From Deltaproteobacteria bacterium (GTDB lineage Bacteria; Desulfobacterota; Desulfobulbia; Desulfobulbales; SURF-16): a stretch of DNA of 5,133 nt. Where the stretch lies: positions 1-5,133 of the forward strand of contig JAOZSN010000178.1 in the NCBI GenBank assembly GCA_029939635.1, given 5' to 3'. Both the position numbers and the translations under genes were made by a program. The notes under the pieces are model-generated. The model saw nothing but the letters and a program-made list of their open reading frames with translations. It ran no database searches and had not been told where the DNA came from. Position 1 is the stretch's first letter, and each line of letters starts with the position of its first letter. Shown here piece by piece: positions 1 through 5,133 of the stretch.

Positions 1-43
1 AGAAAATACCCTTGCCTACCCTTTAACCTAAACGGCTTTTCCC

Positions 44-517
44 ATGACATCTCCCCCTAAATTCCTAAAAATTGGTAAAACCAGTGTCGGCCTCATTGGT
101 CTGGAGCCAGCAATGAACAAGGCCTTGGCCAGCAAGATGTCAGTAACAGAGGTTGGTGATTTTCTTTTTCAGGCCATCAACACCCTTAATTATGTTCCGC
201 CCCAGGCAAAAGAAAATTATAAGCAGGCCTTGCGCAATGAGTATGAACAACGCCAACAGGGTACTGAGCAGAGCAGCGATGAATTAGAGGTAAAAGTCTT
301 TGGCACCGGCTGTATCACCTGTGATAAACTTGAGGCACAGATCTTTGACATTTTGGCCAAACTTGGTCTGGCTGCAGACATTGAAAAGGTTTTTGACTTA
401 GACGACATCTGGCGCCACGGGGTGCTGACCCCACCAGCGCTAAAAATCAACGGCAAAATCGTCTGCCAAGGCAAGATGCCCACTCCGGTAGAGATTGAAC
501 AGTGGCTGCAAGAGTAG
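44..517 (+). CDS. Thioredoxin-fold redox-active disulfide protein with an extra N-terminal domain
   Basis: The protein has 157 residues in two parts. Residues about 82-157 form a small thioredoxin fold of the MTH895/TM0996 'redox-active disulfide protein 2' type (Thioredoxin_3). It opens with a beta strand and the active-site loop GTGCITC (C90 and C93). The expected cis-proline region is TPPAL (P131 is the likely cis-proline), followed by the INGK turn, and there is a third cysteine at C141. Proteins of this family are presumed to be cytoplasmic thiol-disulfide oxidoreductases with poorly known partners. Residues about 6-70 are a separate, mostly helical segment (GKTSVGLIGLE, then NTLNYVPPQAKENY) that stand-alone members of about 80 residues lack; I cannot assign it a function. 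A Q/E/S-rich linker (about 68-80) joins the two. There is no signal peptide. An in-frame stop at 29-31 makes ATG 44 the first possible start, but it has no visible Shine-Dalgarno sequence. cysK follows after 27 bases, so co-transcription is likely. Confidence 0.88.
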   Translation: MTSPPKFLKIGKTSVGLIGLEPAMNKALASKMSVTEVGDFLFQAINTLNYVPPQAKENYKQALRNEYEQRQQGTEQSSDELEVKVFGTGCITCDKLEAQIFDILAKLGLAADIEKVFDLDDIWRHGVLTPPALKINGKIVCQGKMPTPVEIEQWLQE

Positions 518-534
518 AAGCACAGATATAAAAG

Positions 535-540
535 AAAAGG
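535..540 (+). promoter_or_regulatory. Ribosome binding site of cysK
   Basis: A GAAAAGG-like purine tract ends 4 bases before ATG 545 and 10 bases before ATG 551. Both spacings are usable, so the start could be either codon. They differ by only two residues (Met-Thr). Confidence 0.5.
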
Positions 541-544
541 CAAA

Positions 545-1468
545 ATGACAATGAATATTTTTGATGATTTATCCCACATCGTCGGCCGCACACCGCTGAT
601 ACGATTGAACAATATAAGTCCTGACAGTAAGGCCAAGTTGTATGGCAAACTGGAATCAGCAAACCCGCTATCCAGTGTTAAAGACCGTATTGGTAAGGCA
701 ATGATCGAATCAGCTGAGGCCAGCGGCCAGATAAGGGCAGATACAGTCATTGTTGAACCGACCAGTGGCAACACCGGTATTGCCTTGGCCTTTATATGTG
801 CAGCACGAAACTATTCCCTGATTCTTACCATGCCTGAAACCATGAGCATGGAGAGGCGTCGTCTCCTCATACATCTTGGAGCCGAACTTGTTTTAACACC
901 TGGAGCAGAAGGAATGAAGGGTGCAATTGCCAAGGCCGCTGAAATCTGCGCCAACACAAAAAATGCCTTTATGCCAAATCAATTCGAAAACCCGGCGAAC
1001 CCGGAGATTCATCGCCGTACCACTGCTGAAGAAATCTGGCGAGATACCGATGGCACTGTTGATCTTTTCATTGCCGGCGTGGGAACTGGAGGCACAATTA
1101 CAGGGACATCAGAAGCTCTCAAGGCACGAAAGCCTGAGCTGAAAGCCATTGCCGTTGAGCCTGCAGACTCTGCAGTTCTTTCTGGTGGTACTGCTGGCCC
1201 CCACAAAATCCAGGGTATTGGCGCTGGTTTTGTCCCGCCAATAATGAACACTGAGATTATTGATGAGGTGGTACAAGTCAGCAATGAAGATGCCATGGCA
1301 ACATCCCGCCTATTAGCCAAAAAAGAAGGCATCCTTTGTGGCATTTCTTCAGGAGCAGCGGCGTGGGCGGCCTTGGAGGTTGCTCGCAGGGAGGAATATC
1401 ATGATAAAAATATTGTTGTTATTCTGCCTGACACAGGCGAGAGATATTTCAGTACCGAACTTATGTAA
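545..1468 (+). CDS. cysK: Cysteine synthase A (O-acetylserine sulfhydrylase)
   Basis: This PLP enzyme makes L-cysteine from O-acetyl-L-serine and sulfide in the cytoplasm, the last step of cysteine biosynthesis. All family landmarks are present in 307 residues. The PLP Schiff-base lysine is K46 in SSVKDRIG. The substrate-binding loop TSGNTG is at 73-78, followed by the conserved LTMPETMSMERR block (94-105). QFENPANPEIH is at 146-156, the PLP-phosphate loop GTGGT at 180-184, PHKIQGIGAGF at 219-229, and the SSGAA loop that contacts the PLP ring at 268-272. The PHKIQGIGAGF and NPANPEIH segments fit CysK better than CysM or cystathionine beta-synthase. The protein ends shortly after GERYFST, so it lacks the roughly dozen-residue C-terminal tail of E. 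coli CysK. Short ends like this are common in the family and the active site is intact. It lies 27 bases after the thioredoxin-like gene and 42 bases before the LolA-like gene. No regulatory site was recognised. Confidence 0.97.
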   Translation: MTMNIFDDLSHIVGRTPLIRLNNISPDSKAKLYGKLESANPLSSVKDRIGKAMIESAEASGQIRADTVIVEPTSGNTGIALAFICAARNYSLILTMPETMSMERRRLLIHLGAELVLTPGAEGMKGAIAKAAEICANTKNAFMPNQFENPANPEIHRRTTAEEIWRDTDGTVDLFIAGVGTGGTITGTSEALKARKPELKAIAVEPADSAVLSGGTAGPHKIQGIGAGFVPPIMNTEIIDEVVQVSNEDAMATSRLLAKKEGILCGISSGAAAWAALEVARREEYHDKNIVVILPDTGERYFSTELM

Positions 1469-1510
1469 TACCCATGCTTTGAATTATTCCTCAAAAAAAG
1501 AAATGCTCCC

Positions 1511-2287
1511 ATGCATTTGACACAAAGAAACGCGCTTATACCTCTTCTTATCTTGACCTTGCTGGCTGCTATTGGCACGGCGCTGCCCTGTTCGGCATAT
1601 GCTACAAGTGCCAATGAAATCATCGCCAAAGTGGAAGAGAACCTCAACGGTAAGACAGCAATCATGGAGTTGACCATGGTGGTGCAAACCAAACGGTCCA
1701 AACGAACCATGAAGATGAAGAGTTATTCCATTGGAAATGACAAATCATTTATTAAGATGCTCTACCCTGGCAAGGATAAGGGCATAACCTTCCTTAAAAT
1801 CGATAACGCCATGTGGCAATATGTGCCCCGCATTGAAAAAATCATCAAAATTCCTGCCTCCATGATGCTGCAAAGCTGGATGGGCAGTGATTTCAGTAAC
1901 GATGATCTGGTCAAAGAAAGCTCTTTGAGTAAGGATTATATCAAGAGATTAGTCACGGAGACAAACGAGGATTACAAGATAGAGTTGTTGCCCACCGAGG
2001 AGGCGGCAGTGGTTTGGGGTAAGATTGTCATGAGAATTTCAAAAAAGTATTACCTACCCACCACGGTTCAATACTATGATGAAGATAACCTGCTTATTCG
2101 TGAATTAACCTATAGTGATATCCAGCCCTTTGGTGACCGCTACTACCCAACCAAATGGCTGATGCTTCCCAAGGAAGCACATAAGGCCGGACATCAAACG
2201 AATATTGAGATAGCCAATGCGGTTTTTGATGCTGAGGTGAGTGAATCCTATTTCAGTAAACGGGCCTTAAAAAGGTACTCAAAATAG
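1511..2287 (+). CDS. LolA-like outer-membrane lipoprotein-sorting protein (PF17131 type)
   Basis: This is a 258-residue exported protein. Residues 1-31 are a Sec signal peptide: R6, a hydrophobic core at about 8-24, and cleavage expected after AYA (A31). C27 follows a proline and is not a convincing lipobox, so a soluble periplasmic protein is more likely than a lipoprotein. The mature part has the hallmarks of the LolA-like family found beside ABC or MMPL exporters. These are an amphipathic N-terminal helix (NEIIAKVEENL), a strand-rich half-barrel, KMLYPGKDKGITFLKI (82-97), MWQYVP (101-106), KIIKIPASM (110-118) and the diagnostic QSWMGSDFSNDDL (121-133). Such proteins are thought to hold the acyl chains of lipoproteins, or another lipid, in a hydrophobic cavity. 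The true substrate here is unknown. Start choice: ATG 1511 gives the signal peptide, but its upstream region is only A-rich with no real Shine-Dalgarno sequence. The two FtsX-type permeases downstream support a role in a Lol-like export route, although a 377-base gap separates them. Confidence 0.93.
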   Translation: MHLTQRNALIPLLILTLLAAIGTALPCSAYATSANEIIAKVEENLNGKTAIMELTMVVQTKRSKRTMKMKSYSIGNDKSFIKMLYPGKDKGITFLKIDNAMWQYVPRIEKIIKIPASMMLQSWMGSDFSNDDLVKESSLSKDYIKRLVTETNEDYKIELLPTEEAAVVWGKIVMRISKKYYLPTTVQYYDEDNLLIRELTYSDIQPFGDRYYPTKWLMLPKEAHKAGHQTNIEIANAVFDAEVSESYFSKRALKRYSK

Positions 2288-2367
2288 ATTGGAAAAATTG
2301 GGGGTTATTTTTTTCAGCAGATCATTGAACATTTATTATTTTGATGATTAATGATTTTTACGTGCCC

Positions 2368-2398
2368 TTGGCCAGGAAGGAAGGAGCTATTGTATAAC
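2368..2398 (+). promoter_or_regulatory. Weak candidate sigma-70-type promoter for the permease operon
   Basis: TTGGCC at 2368-2373 matches the -35 consensus at 4 of 6 positions, and TATAAC at 2393-2398 matches the -10 consensus at 5 of 6. The 19-base spacer is longer than the ideal 17, and there is no extended -10 TG. It would give the ABC permease genes a start point of their own with a leader of about 260 bases. Only the -10 element is persuasive. Confidence 0.22.
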
Positions 2399-2441
2399 TC
2401 TAACATTTTCTTGGCATAACCCACAGACTATTTTCCAACAC

Positions 2442-2457
2442 GAAAAAGAGGAGGGAG
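2442..2457 (+). other. Orphan purine tract with strong Shine-Dalgarno-like core
   Basis: This is a run of 16 purines containing AGGAGGG, a near-perfect anti-16S match. The only start codon at a suitable distance is GTG, which opens a frame of just six codons (VGVFGV, then TAG). It could be chance, a leader-peptide initiation site, or the surviving ribosome binding site of a decayed gene. Confidence 0.3.
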
Positions 2458-2503
2458 TGGGAGTTTTCGGAGTGTAGCTCAGCAAATTGTGTAGGTTTCC
2501 TTA

Positions 2504-2614
2504 ATGAACTCAAGACAAAAGCGTACCAATCTTCAGCGGCAACGCCGCATGATCGTGCAGTTGGCTAATGAATGGCTACCTGCTTGTCGGCAAGTACCTT
2601 CTTTGGGAACATAA
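2504..2614 (+). CDS. Possible small basic peptide, 36 residues, unrecognised
   Basis: The frame starts at ATG 2504, just after an in-frame TAG at 2492-2494, and ends with TAA at 2612-2614. The product begins MNSRQKRTNLQRQRRM and ends with PACRQVPSLGT. Its first half is strongly basic and polar. A weak TAGG (2492-2495) lies 8 bases upstream. Codon choice (CAG, CGC, CTT) resembles the flanking genes, but 36 codons are too few to tell a gene from chance, and I recognise no family. It overlaps another short frame at 2568-2705. The two together might be one small gene broken by a frameshift. Confidence 0.18.
   Translation: MNSRQKRTNLQRQRRMIVQLANEWLPACRQVPSLGT
2536..2548 (+). repeat. Perfect GC-rich mini-hairpin
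   Basis: GCGGC (2536-2540) and GCCGC (2544-2548) are exact inverted repeats around an AAC triloop. No T-run follows, so this is not a terminator. It could be a structural element in an RNA leader, or simply the result of arginine-rich codons (CGG, CGC, CGC) in the small frame that contains it. Confidence 0.45.
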
Positions 2615-2705
2615 AAAACTGCTATATCGCCCGCTTAAAAAGGAACAGGAGAAGTTGAGAAAAAATGTTCTTAAAACTCGCCCTCCGCAATATCACAGCC
2701 TATAA
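2568..2705 (+). other. Short open frame overlapping the first permease start, doubtful
   Basis: ATG 2568 opens 45 codons ending with TAA at 2703-2705, which is 41 bases inside the first permease gene in another frame. Residues 1-33 look protein-like: MNGYLLVGKYLLWEHKK, then YRPLKKEQEKLRKN. That is a short hydrophobic piece followed by a charged, helix-prone stretch. The part that overlaps the permease gene looks random. There is no Shine-Dalgarno sequence at a good distance. It may be the second half of a frameshifted small gene whose first half is the 2504-2614 frame, or chance. Confidence 0.15.
2581..2596 (+). repeat. Second small hairpin upstream of the permease operon
   Basis: CTTG (2583-2586) and CAAG (2591-2594) pair around the TCGG tetraloop. 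The stem extends outward by a G-T wobble and a T-A pair to 2581-2596. It lies 32 bases downstream of the GC-rich mini-hairpin and about 70 bases before the first permease start. It could be part of a structured leader, but no riboswitch class was recognised. Confidence 0.35.
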
Positions 2706-3885
2706 AAATCGCAGCAGTGTGACGGTGCTCCTTACCTCCATCACCACTGCTCTGTTGGTTTTTTCCTCTGCCTGGATGGATGGTTCGCACTTCACAATGA
2801 TTAAAAATGCGGTTGAGATTTATCCAGGTTACATCCAGATCACGGGCAATGACTTTCGAGATACCCCAAGTTACGATAACCTGATATTTACCGCACCTGC
2901 AATCGCGGCCAAACTTGACAAGAATCAAGCCATTGCCAGTTTTGGTTCTCGCTTTGAGTCCTTTGTGTTGTTCGCCGGGGCTGACAAGGCAGTGGGTGGT
3001 ATGCTCACCGGTATTGAACCGGAAAAAGAAAAACAGCTCTCCCGCCTGGCCGCCTCCCTACATAAGGGTGAATATCTCAAAACAACAGATACTAACCAAC
3101 TTTATATTGGCGTTGAACTGGCCAGACGACTGCATGTTGATGTGGGTGATGAGTTAGCCTTTGTTGGCAACGGGGCAGATTACTCCTTTGCCGCTGATAC
3201 TCTCATTGTTAAAGGGATTTTCAAAACCGGACTCTTTGATTTTGACGCTGGTTCTGCCTTCCTGGCCAAGGACTATTTTGCCCAGATCATGGCAGCTGAA
3301 CACATGGCCACCCATTTCATAATCCTGCCAAAACATCCTGAACAGGCCACTGAACTCGCCTCTGCCATTGGCCAGGATATTGGCCCAGACTACCAAACTG
3401 CCAGCTGGAATCAAACCATGGCTGGTCTGGTGAAGGCCATGCAGCTTGACTCTGTCTTTGGCTATATCACCTTGGCAATTATCTTTATTGTTATTTTCTT
3501 TGTCATCATGATCTATACCCTGCTTGCTGTCTTTGCCCGAATTCGCGAGATTGGCATCCTGCGCGCCATTGGCACCACCCCTAAACAGATCATGGCCTTA
3601 CTCCTCATGGAAAGCAGTATATTGGCCTTTATAAGTGTGCTGATTGGGGGTGTATTGGGCGGGGCCTGTGCCTATTATTTCCATATTTACCCCATCGTCT
3701 TTGCTGGCATGGAAGAACAGTTTAAACAATATGGCCTGGCGGCCTCAGCCATGCCCACCGCCTTTATGCCCCTGGTAATCCTGCGCGATATGCTGGTGAT
3801 GTTTTGTCTGTCAATCCTCTCTTCCCTCTACCCCATCATTAAGGTTAATGGCTACAAACCAGTGGAGGCAATTCACCATGTTTAA
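2665..3885 (+). CDS. LolC/LolE-type ABC transporter permease (first of pair)
   Basis: This is a 406-residue inner-membrane protein of the FtsX/MacB superfamily with the Lol-type topology of four membrane helices and one large periplasmic domain. Helix 1 is at about 18-38 after a basic N-terminus (LRNITAYKNRS). The periplasmic MacB-PCD-like region spans about 40-263. Helix 2 is at about 266-290, followed by the cytoplasmic coupling segment REIGILRAIGTTPKQI (294-309), which is the FtsX signature expected to contact the ATPase. Helix 3 is at about 311-338 and helix 4 at about 376-394. The tail ends YKPVEAIHHV. Such permeases use ATP hydrolysis by a partner to move or release membrane-anchored substrates, not to import solutes. 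ATG 2665 is the only sensible start, because an in-frame TGA lies at 2656-2658. An AGGAG is present but 13 bases away; a weaker GAG is closer. It is paralogous to the next gene and overlaps it by 8 bases. Lipoprotein release is the likeliest role. Export of a lipid or another substrate is possible. Confidence 0.92.
   Translation: MFLKLALRNITAYKNRSSVTVLLTSITTALLVFSSAWMDGSHFTMIKNAVEIYPGYIQITGNDFRDTPSYDNLIFTAPAIAAKLDKNQAIASFGSRFESFVLFAGADKAVGGMLTGIEPEKEKQLSRLAASLHKGEYLKTTDTNQLYIGVELARRLHVDVGDELAFVGNGADYSFAADTLIVKGIFKTGLFDFDAGSAFLAKDYFAQIMAAEHMATHFIILPKHPEQATELASAIGQDIGPDYQTASWNQTMAGLVKAMQLDSVFGYITLAIIFIVIFFVIMIYTLLAVFARIREIGILRAIGTTPKQIMALLLMESSILAFISVLIGGVLGGACAYYFHIYPIVFAGMEEQFKQYGLAASAMPTAFMPLVILRDMLVMFCLSILSSLYPIIKVNGYKPVEAIHHV
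3864..3868 (+). promoter_or_regulatory. Ribosome binding site that fixes the second permease start
   Basis: GGAGG lies inside the 3' end of the first permease gene, 9 bases before ATG 3878. This supports ATG 3878 over the in-frame ATG 3848, which lies upstream of this site, and over ATG 3887, which is too far from it. Confidence 0.8.
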
Positions 3886-5101
3886 GATGACCTGCAAAAT
3901 TGCTTGGGCCTCTCTGGTCAGACGCCGCAGCCGTTCTGTACTGGTAGTGATGATGATCGCTGTCAGCCTGTGGGGACTTCTTTTTATGGAGGGAATTTAT
4001 GACGGCATGATTGAACAGATGATCAGCAATGCCATCCGCAGTGATAGTGGCCATATCTCATTATTTGCCAAAGGCTATCGCCTCAACCCTGATCTGTCTC
4101 GGCAGATAGATAATGGAGCAGAGATCACAGATTTTTTGGTCACTAACAGCCAGGTCCGCAGCTTTGTACTACGCCTCAAACAGGACGGCCTGGTGGCCAC
4201 CGCCCATTATTCCCGTGGAGCTGCTATTTGGGGGGTCGACCTCAAGGCAGAAGATAGGCATGGAGGCCTGGCCAGTTATCTGTCTCAGGGTGAATATAAT
4301 TTCGGCAAGAGAGAACGAGGAGCAATAATTGGTTTTAAACTTGCCAATAAGCTCCAGGTACGTATTGGCAGTAAGATTATTCTATCGGCCCAGGATAGGC
4401 ATGGTGAAGTCTCCGCTGCCCCTTTAAAGGTGACAGGTATTCTCAAGACCAATAATATGACCCTTGATAACAACGCAGTTTTTATCAGCATAATCAAGGC
4501 ACGGCAACTCCTGGCTATGGCCCAAGGAGTCAGTCAGGTGGCGATTATTGTCCATGACGAGACACAAATCCCCGCCTTGCAGCAGCAGCTGTGCGAAAAA
4601 TCCCCACACCTTGATATACTACGCTGGGATCAGCTATATCCTGCCCTCATGCAGTCCAGGGTAAGGATGGAGGGCTTCAATATGGTCATAAACCTTCTCA
4701 TATTCTGTGTGGCAGCCCTGGGCATTTTCGGGGTGATACTGGTCTCTGTTCTAGAACGCCTACGCGAGTTTGGCATCATGCTGGCATTAGGAACCCATTT
4801 TAGCCAGGTCAGAGCCATTGTTTTTGTGGAATCATTTTTTCTGGGTTTTAGCGGCCTTGGAGCTGGCGGAATAATTGGCTGGGCTACCCTTTACTATTTC
4901 AACATCTATGGCCTTGATCTAAGTATATTCAGTACGGCTTTTGACGAATTTGGTATGGATGCTGTAACCTACGCCATTATTCGTCCCAGCTATTTTAGCA
5001 CTGCCTTAGGTGCAGTGACCATAGCAACATTATTAAGTGTAATAATTCCCTTGCGAGTCTTAAAGAAGGCCAAACCCATGGAGGCCATCACCAAGGTATA
5101 A
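3878..5101 (+). CDS. LolC/LolE-type ABC transporter permease (second of pair)
   Basis: This 407-residue FtsX/MacB-family inner-membrane protein is paralogous to the preceding permease, and the two probably form a heterodimer. The basic N-terminus (SLVRRRSRS) leads into helix 1 (about 20-38). A large periplasmic domain follows at about 40-265, then helix 2 (about 268-292), the coupling segment LREFGIMLALGTHFSQV (295-311), helix 3 (about 312-342) and helix 4 (about 372-393). The tail KKAKPMEAITKV mirrors the KPVEAI ending of its partner. Its coupling motif has diverged from the first permease (EFGIMLALG against EIGILRAIG), as expected for two non-identical subunits facing one ATPase dimer. The frame is open back to ATG 3848, but I chose ATG 3878 because GGAGG sits 9 bases upstream and the protein then begins MFKMTCKIAWASL, in register with the first permease (MFLKLALRNI). 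It overlaps the first permease by 8 bases, which suggests translational coupling. The lipoprotein-release role is inferred from the LolA-like neighbour. Confidence 0.92.
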   Translation: MFKMTCKIAWASLVRRRSRSVLVVMMIAVSLWGLLFMEGIYDGMIEQMISNAIRSDSGHISLFAKGYRLNPDLSRQIDNGAEITDFLVTNSQVRSFVLRLKQDGLVATAHYSRGAAIWGVDLKAEDRHGGLASYLSQGEYNFGKRERGAIIGFKLANKLQVRIGSKIILSAQDRHGEVSAAPLKVTGILKTNNMTLDNNAVFISIIKARQLLAMAQGVSQVAIIVHDETQIPALQQQLCEKSPHLDILRWDQLYPALMQSRVRMEGFNMVINLLIFCVAALGIFGVILVSVLERLREFGIMLALGTHFSQVRAIVFVESFFLGFSGLGAGGIIGWATLYYFNIYGLDLSIFSTAFDEFGMDAVTYAIIRPSYFSTALGAVTIATLLSVIIPLRVLKKAKPMEAITKV

Positions 5102-5106
5102 ATGTA

Positions 5107-5133
5107 ATGGCAGACTTTTTGGAAATAAAACAG
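5107..5133 (+). CDS. Start of a further gene, probably the LolD-type ABC ATPase (cut by window edge)
   Basis: Five bases after the second permease stop, ATG 5107 begins an open frame reading MADFLEIKQ up to the last base. An AAGG (5093-5096) lies 10 bases upstream. The pattern of a short polar start followed by an alternating hydrophobic strand is how many ABC ATPases begin before their Walker A loop. The two permeases have no ATPase gene elsewhere in the window. Nine residues cannot prove the family, so the call rests mainly on context. Confidence 0.55.

Larger units (their letters stand above)
2288..2664 (+). other. 377-base intergenic region without a confident gene
   Basis: The gap separates the LolA-like gene from the first permease. 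Its first third (to about 2360) is AT-rich, with a T7 run at 2308-2314 but no GC-rich stem before it, so it is not a convincing intrinsic terminator. ATCATT (2321-2326) and AATGAT (2350-2355) form a weak all-AT inverted repeat followed by TTTT. The middle has a possible promoter (2368-2398) and a strong Shine-Dalgarno-like purine tract (2442-2457) with no gene behind it. The last third contains two small hairpins and two short overlapping reading frames. Possible explanations are an untranslated leader for the permease operon or the remains of a small gene. The sequence alone does not decide between them. Confidence 0.6.

Noticed and set aside
1..43. End of an upstream gene at the left edge
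   Set aside because: All three plus frames are open for a few codons and then stop (at 24-26, 29-31 and 58-60). None gives recognisable protein, so no partial gene can be assigned.
217..774. 185-codon open frame on the minus strand
   Set aside because: It lies antisense to two strongly supported genes and crosses their junction. Its translation shows no domain, so it is a shadow frame.
1009..1344. 111-codon open frame on the minus strand inside cysK
   Set aside because: Shadow of a highly conserved gene; low-complexity composition and no recognisable family.
1585..1594. Lipobox making the LolA-like protein a lipoprotein (C27)
   Set aside because: The residues before the cysteine are A-L-P, and proline at -1 does not fit a lipobox. 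The AYA site just after it fits ordinary signal peptidase cleavage.
2293..2359. Intrinsic terminator after the LolA-like gene
   Set aside because: The T7 run (2308-2314) has no GC-rich stem before it. The ATCATT/AATGAT inverted repeat is six A-T-rich pairs with a loop of more than 20 bases, too weak to call.
2369..2387. Sigma-54 (-24/-12) promoter around TGGCC ... GC
   Set aside because: The GG and GC elements are 14 bases apart, not 10, so the required spacing is not met.
2469..2485. tRNA-like 5' sequence (TAGCTCAG, as in a D-arm)
   Set aside because: There is no matching GAGC to close the D-stem, no GGTTCRA T-arm and no acceptor 3' strand downstream. The match is too short to claim a tRNA or attachment-site remnant.
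3848..3877. Longer start for the second permease (ATG 3848)
   Set aside because: It would add ten residues (MATNQWRQFT) that do not align with the partner permease. The GGAGG at 3864-3868 clearly serves ATG 3878.

Overview
The window is an ordinary-looking, all plus-strand stretch of a Gram-negative bacterial chromosome with mid GC (about 46% by eye). An outer-membrane lipoprotein-sorting (LolA-like) protein sits beside LolC/LolE-type permeases, which requires a two-membrane cell. The pairing of a CXXC 'redox-active disulfide' thioredoxin with cysK, and the general style of the proteins, are compatible with a sulfate-reducing Desulfobacterota (Desulfobulbales/Desulfotalea-like). That taxonomic guess is an inference and is not proven by the window.

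Layout: (1) Positions 44-1468 carry two tightly spaced sulfur/redox genes. The first is a 157-residue two-part protein with a C-terminal MTH895/TM0996-type thioredoxin domain (C90-x-x-C93). After 27 bases comes cysK, an intact O-acetylserine sulfhydrylase. (2) After a further 42 bases, positions 1511-2287 encode a secreted LolA-like protein of the PF17131 type with a cleavable signal peptide. (3) Positions 2288-2664 form a 377-base gap with no confident gene. It holds AT-rich DNA, a weak promoter candidate, an orphan strong Shine-Dalgarno-like purine tract, two small perfect-stem hairpins and two short overlapping protein-like reading frames. It may be a leader region or the scar of a lost or frameshifted small gene. 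(4) Positions 2665-5101 encode two paralogous FtsX/MacB-type ABC permeases whose ends overlap by 8 bases. (5) From 5107 to the window edge there is a plausible start of a further gene, most likely the LolD-type ATPase that would complete the transporter.

Taken together, the right-hand four genes look like a dedicated Lol-like machine. A heterodimeric permease plus an ATPase would pull a lipid-anchored or hydrophobic substrate out of the inner membrane, and the LolA-like protein would accept or carry it in the periplasm. The left-hand pair supplies cysteine synthesis and a thiol-disulfide protein. The close spacing could allow co-transcription through the LolA-like gene, but no functional link is shown. 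No mobile elements, CRISPR arrays, complete tRNAs or convincing terminators were found. I do not see a clearly new system. The most unusual parts are the 377-base gap and the fused N-terminal domain of the thioredoxin-like protein.
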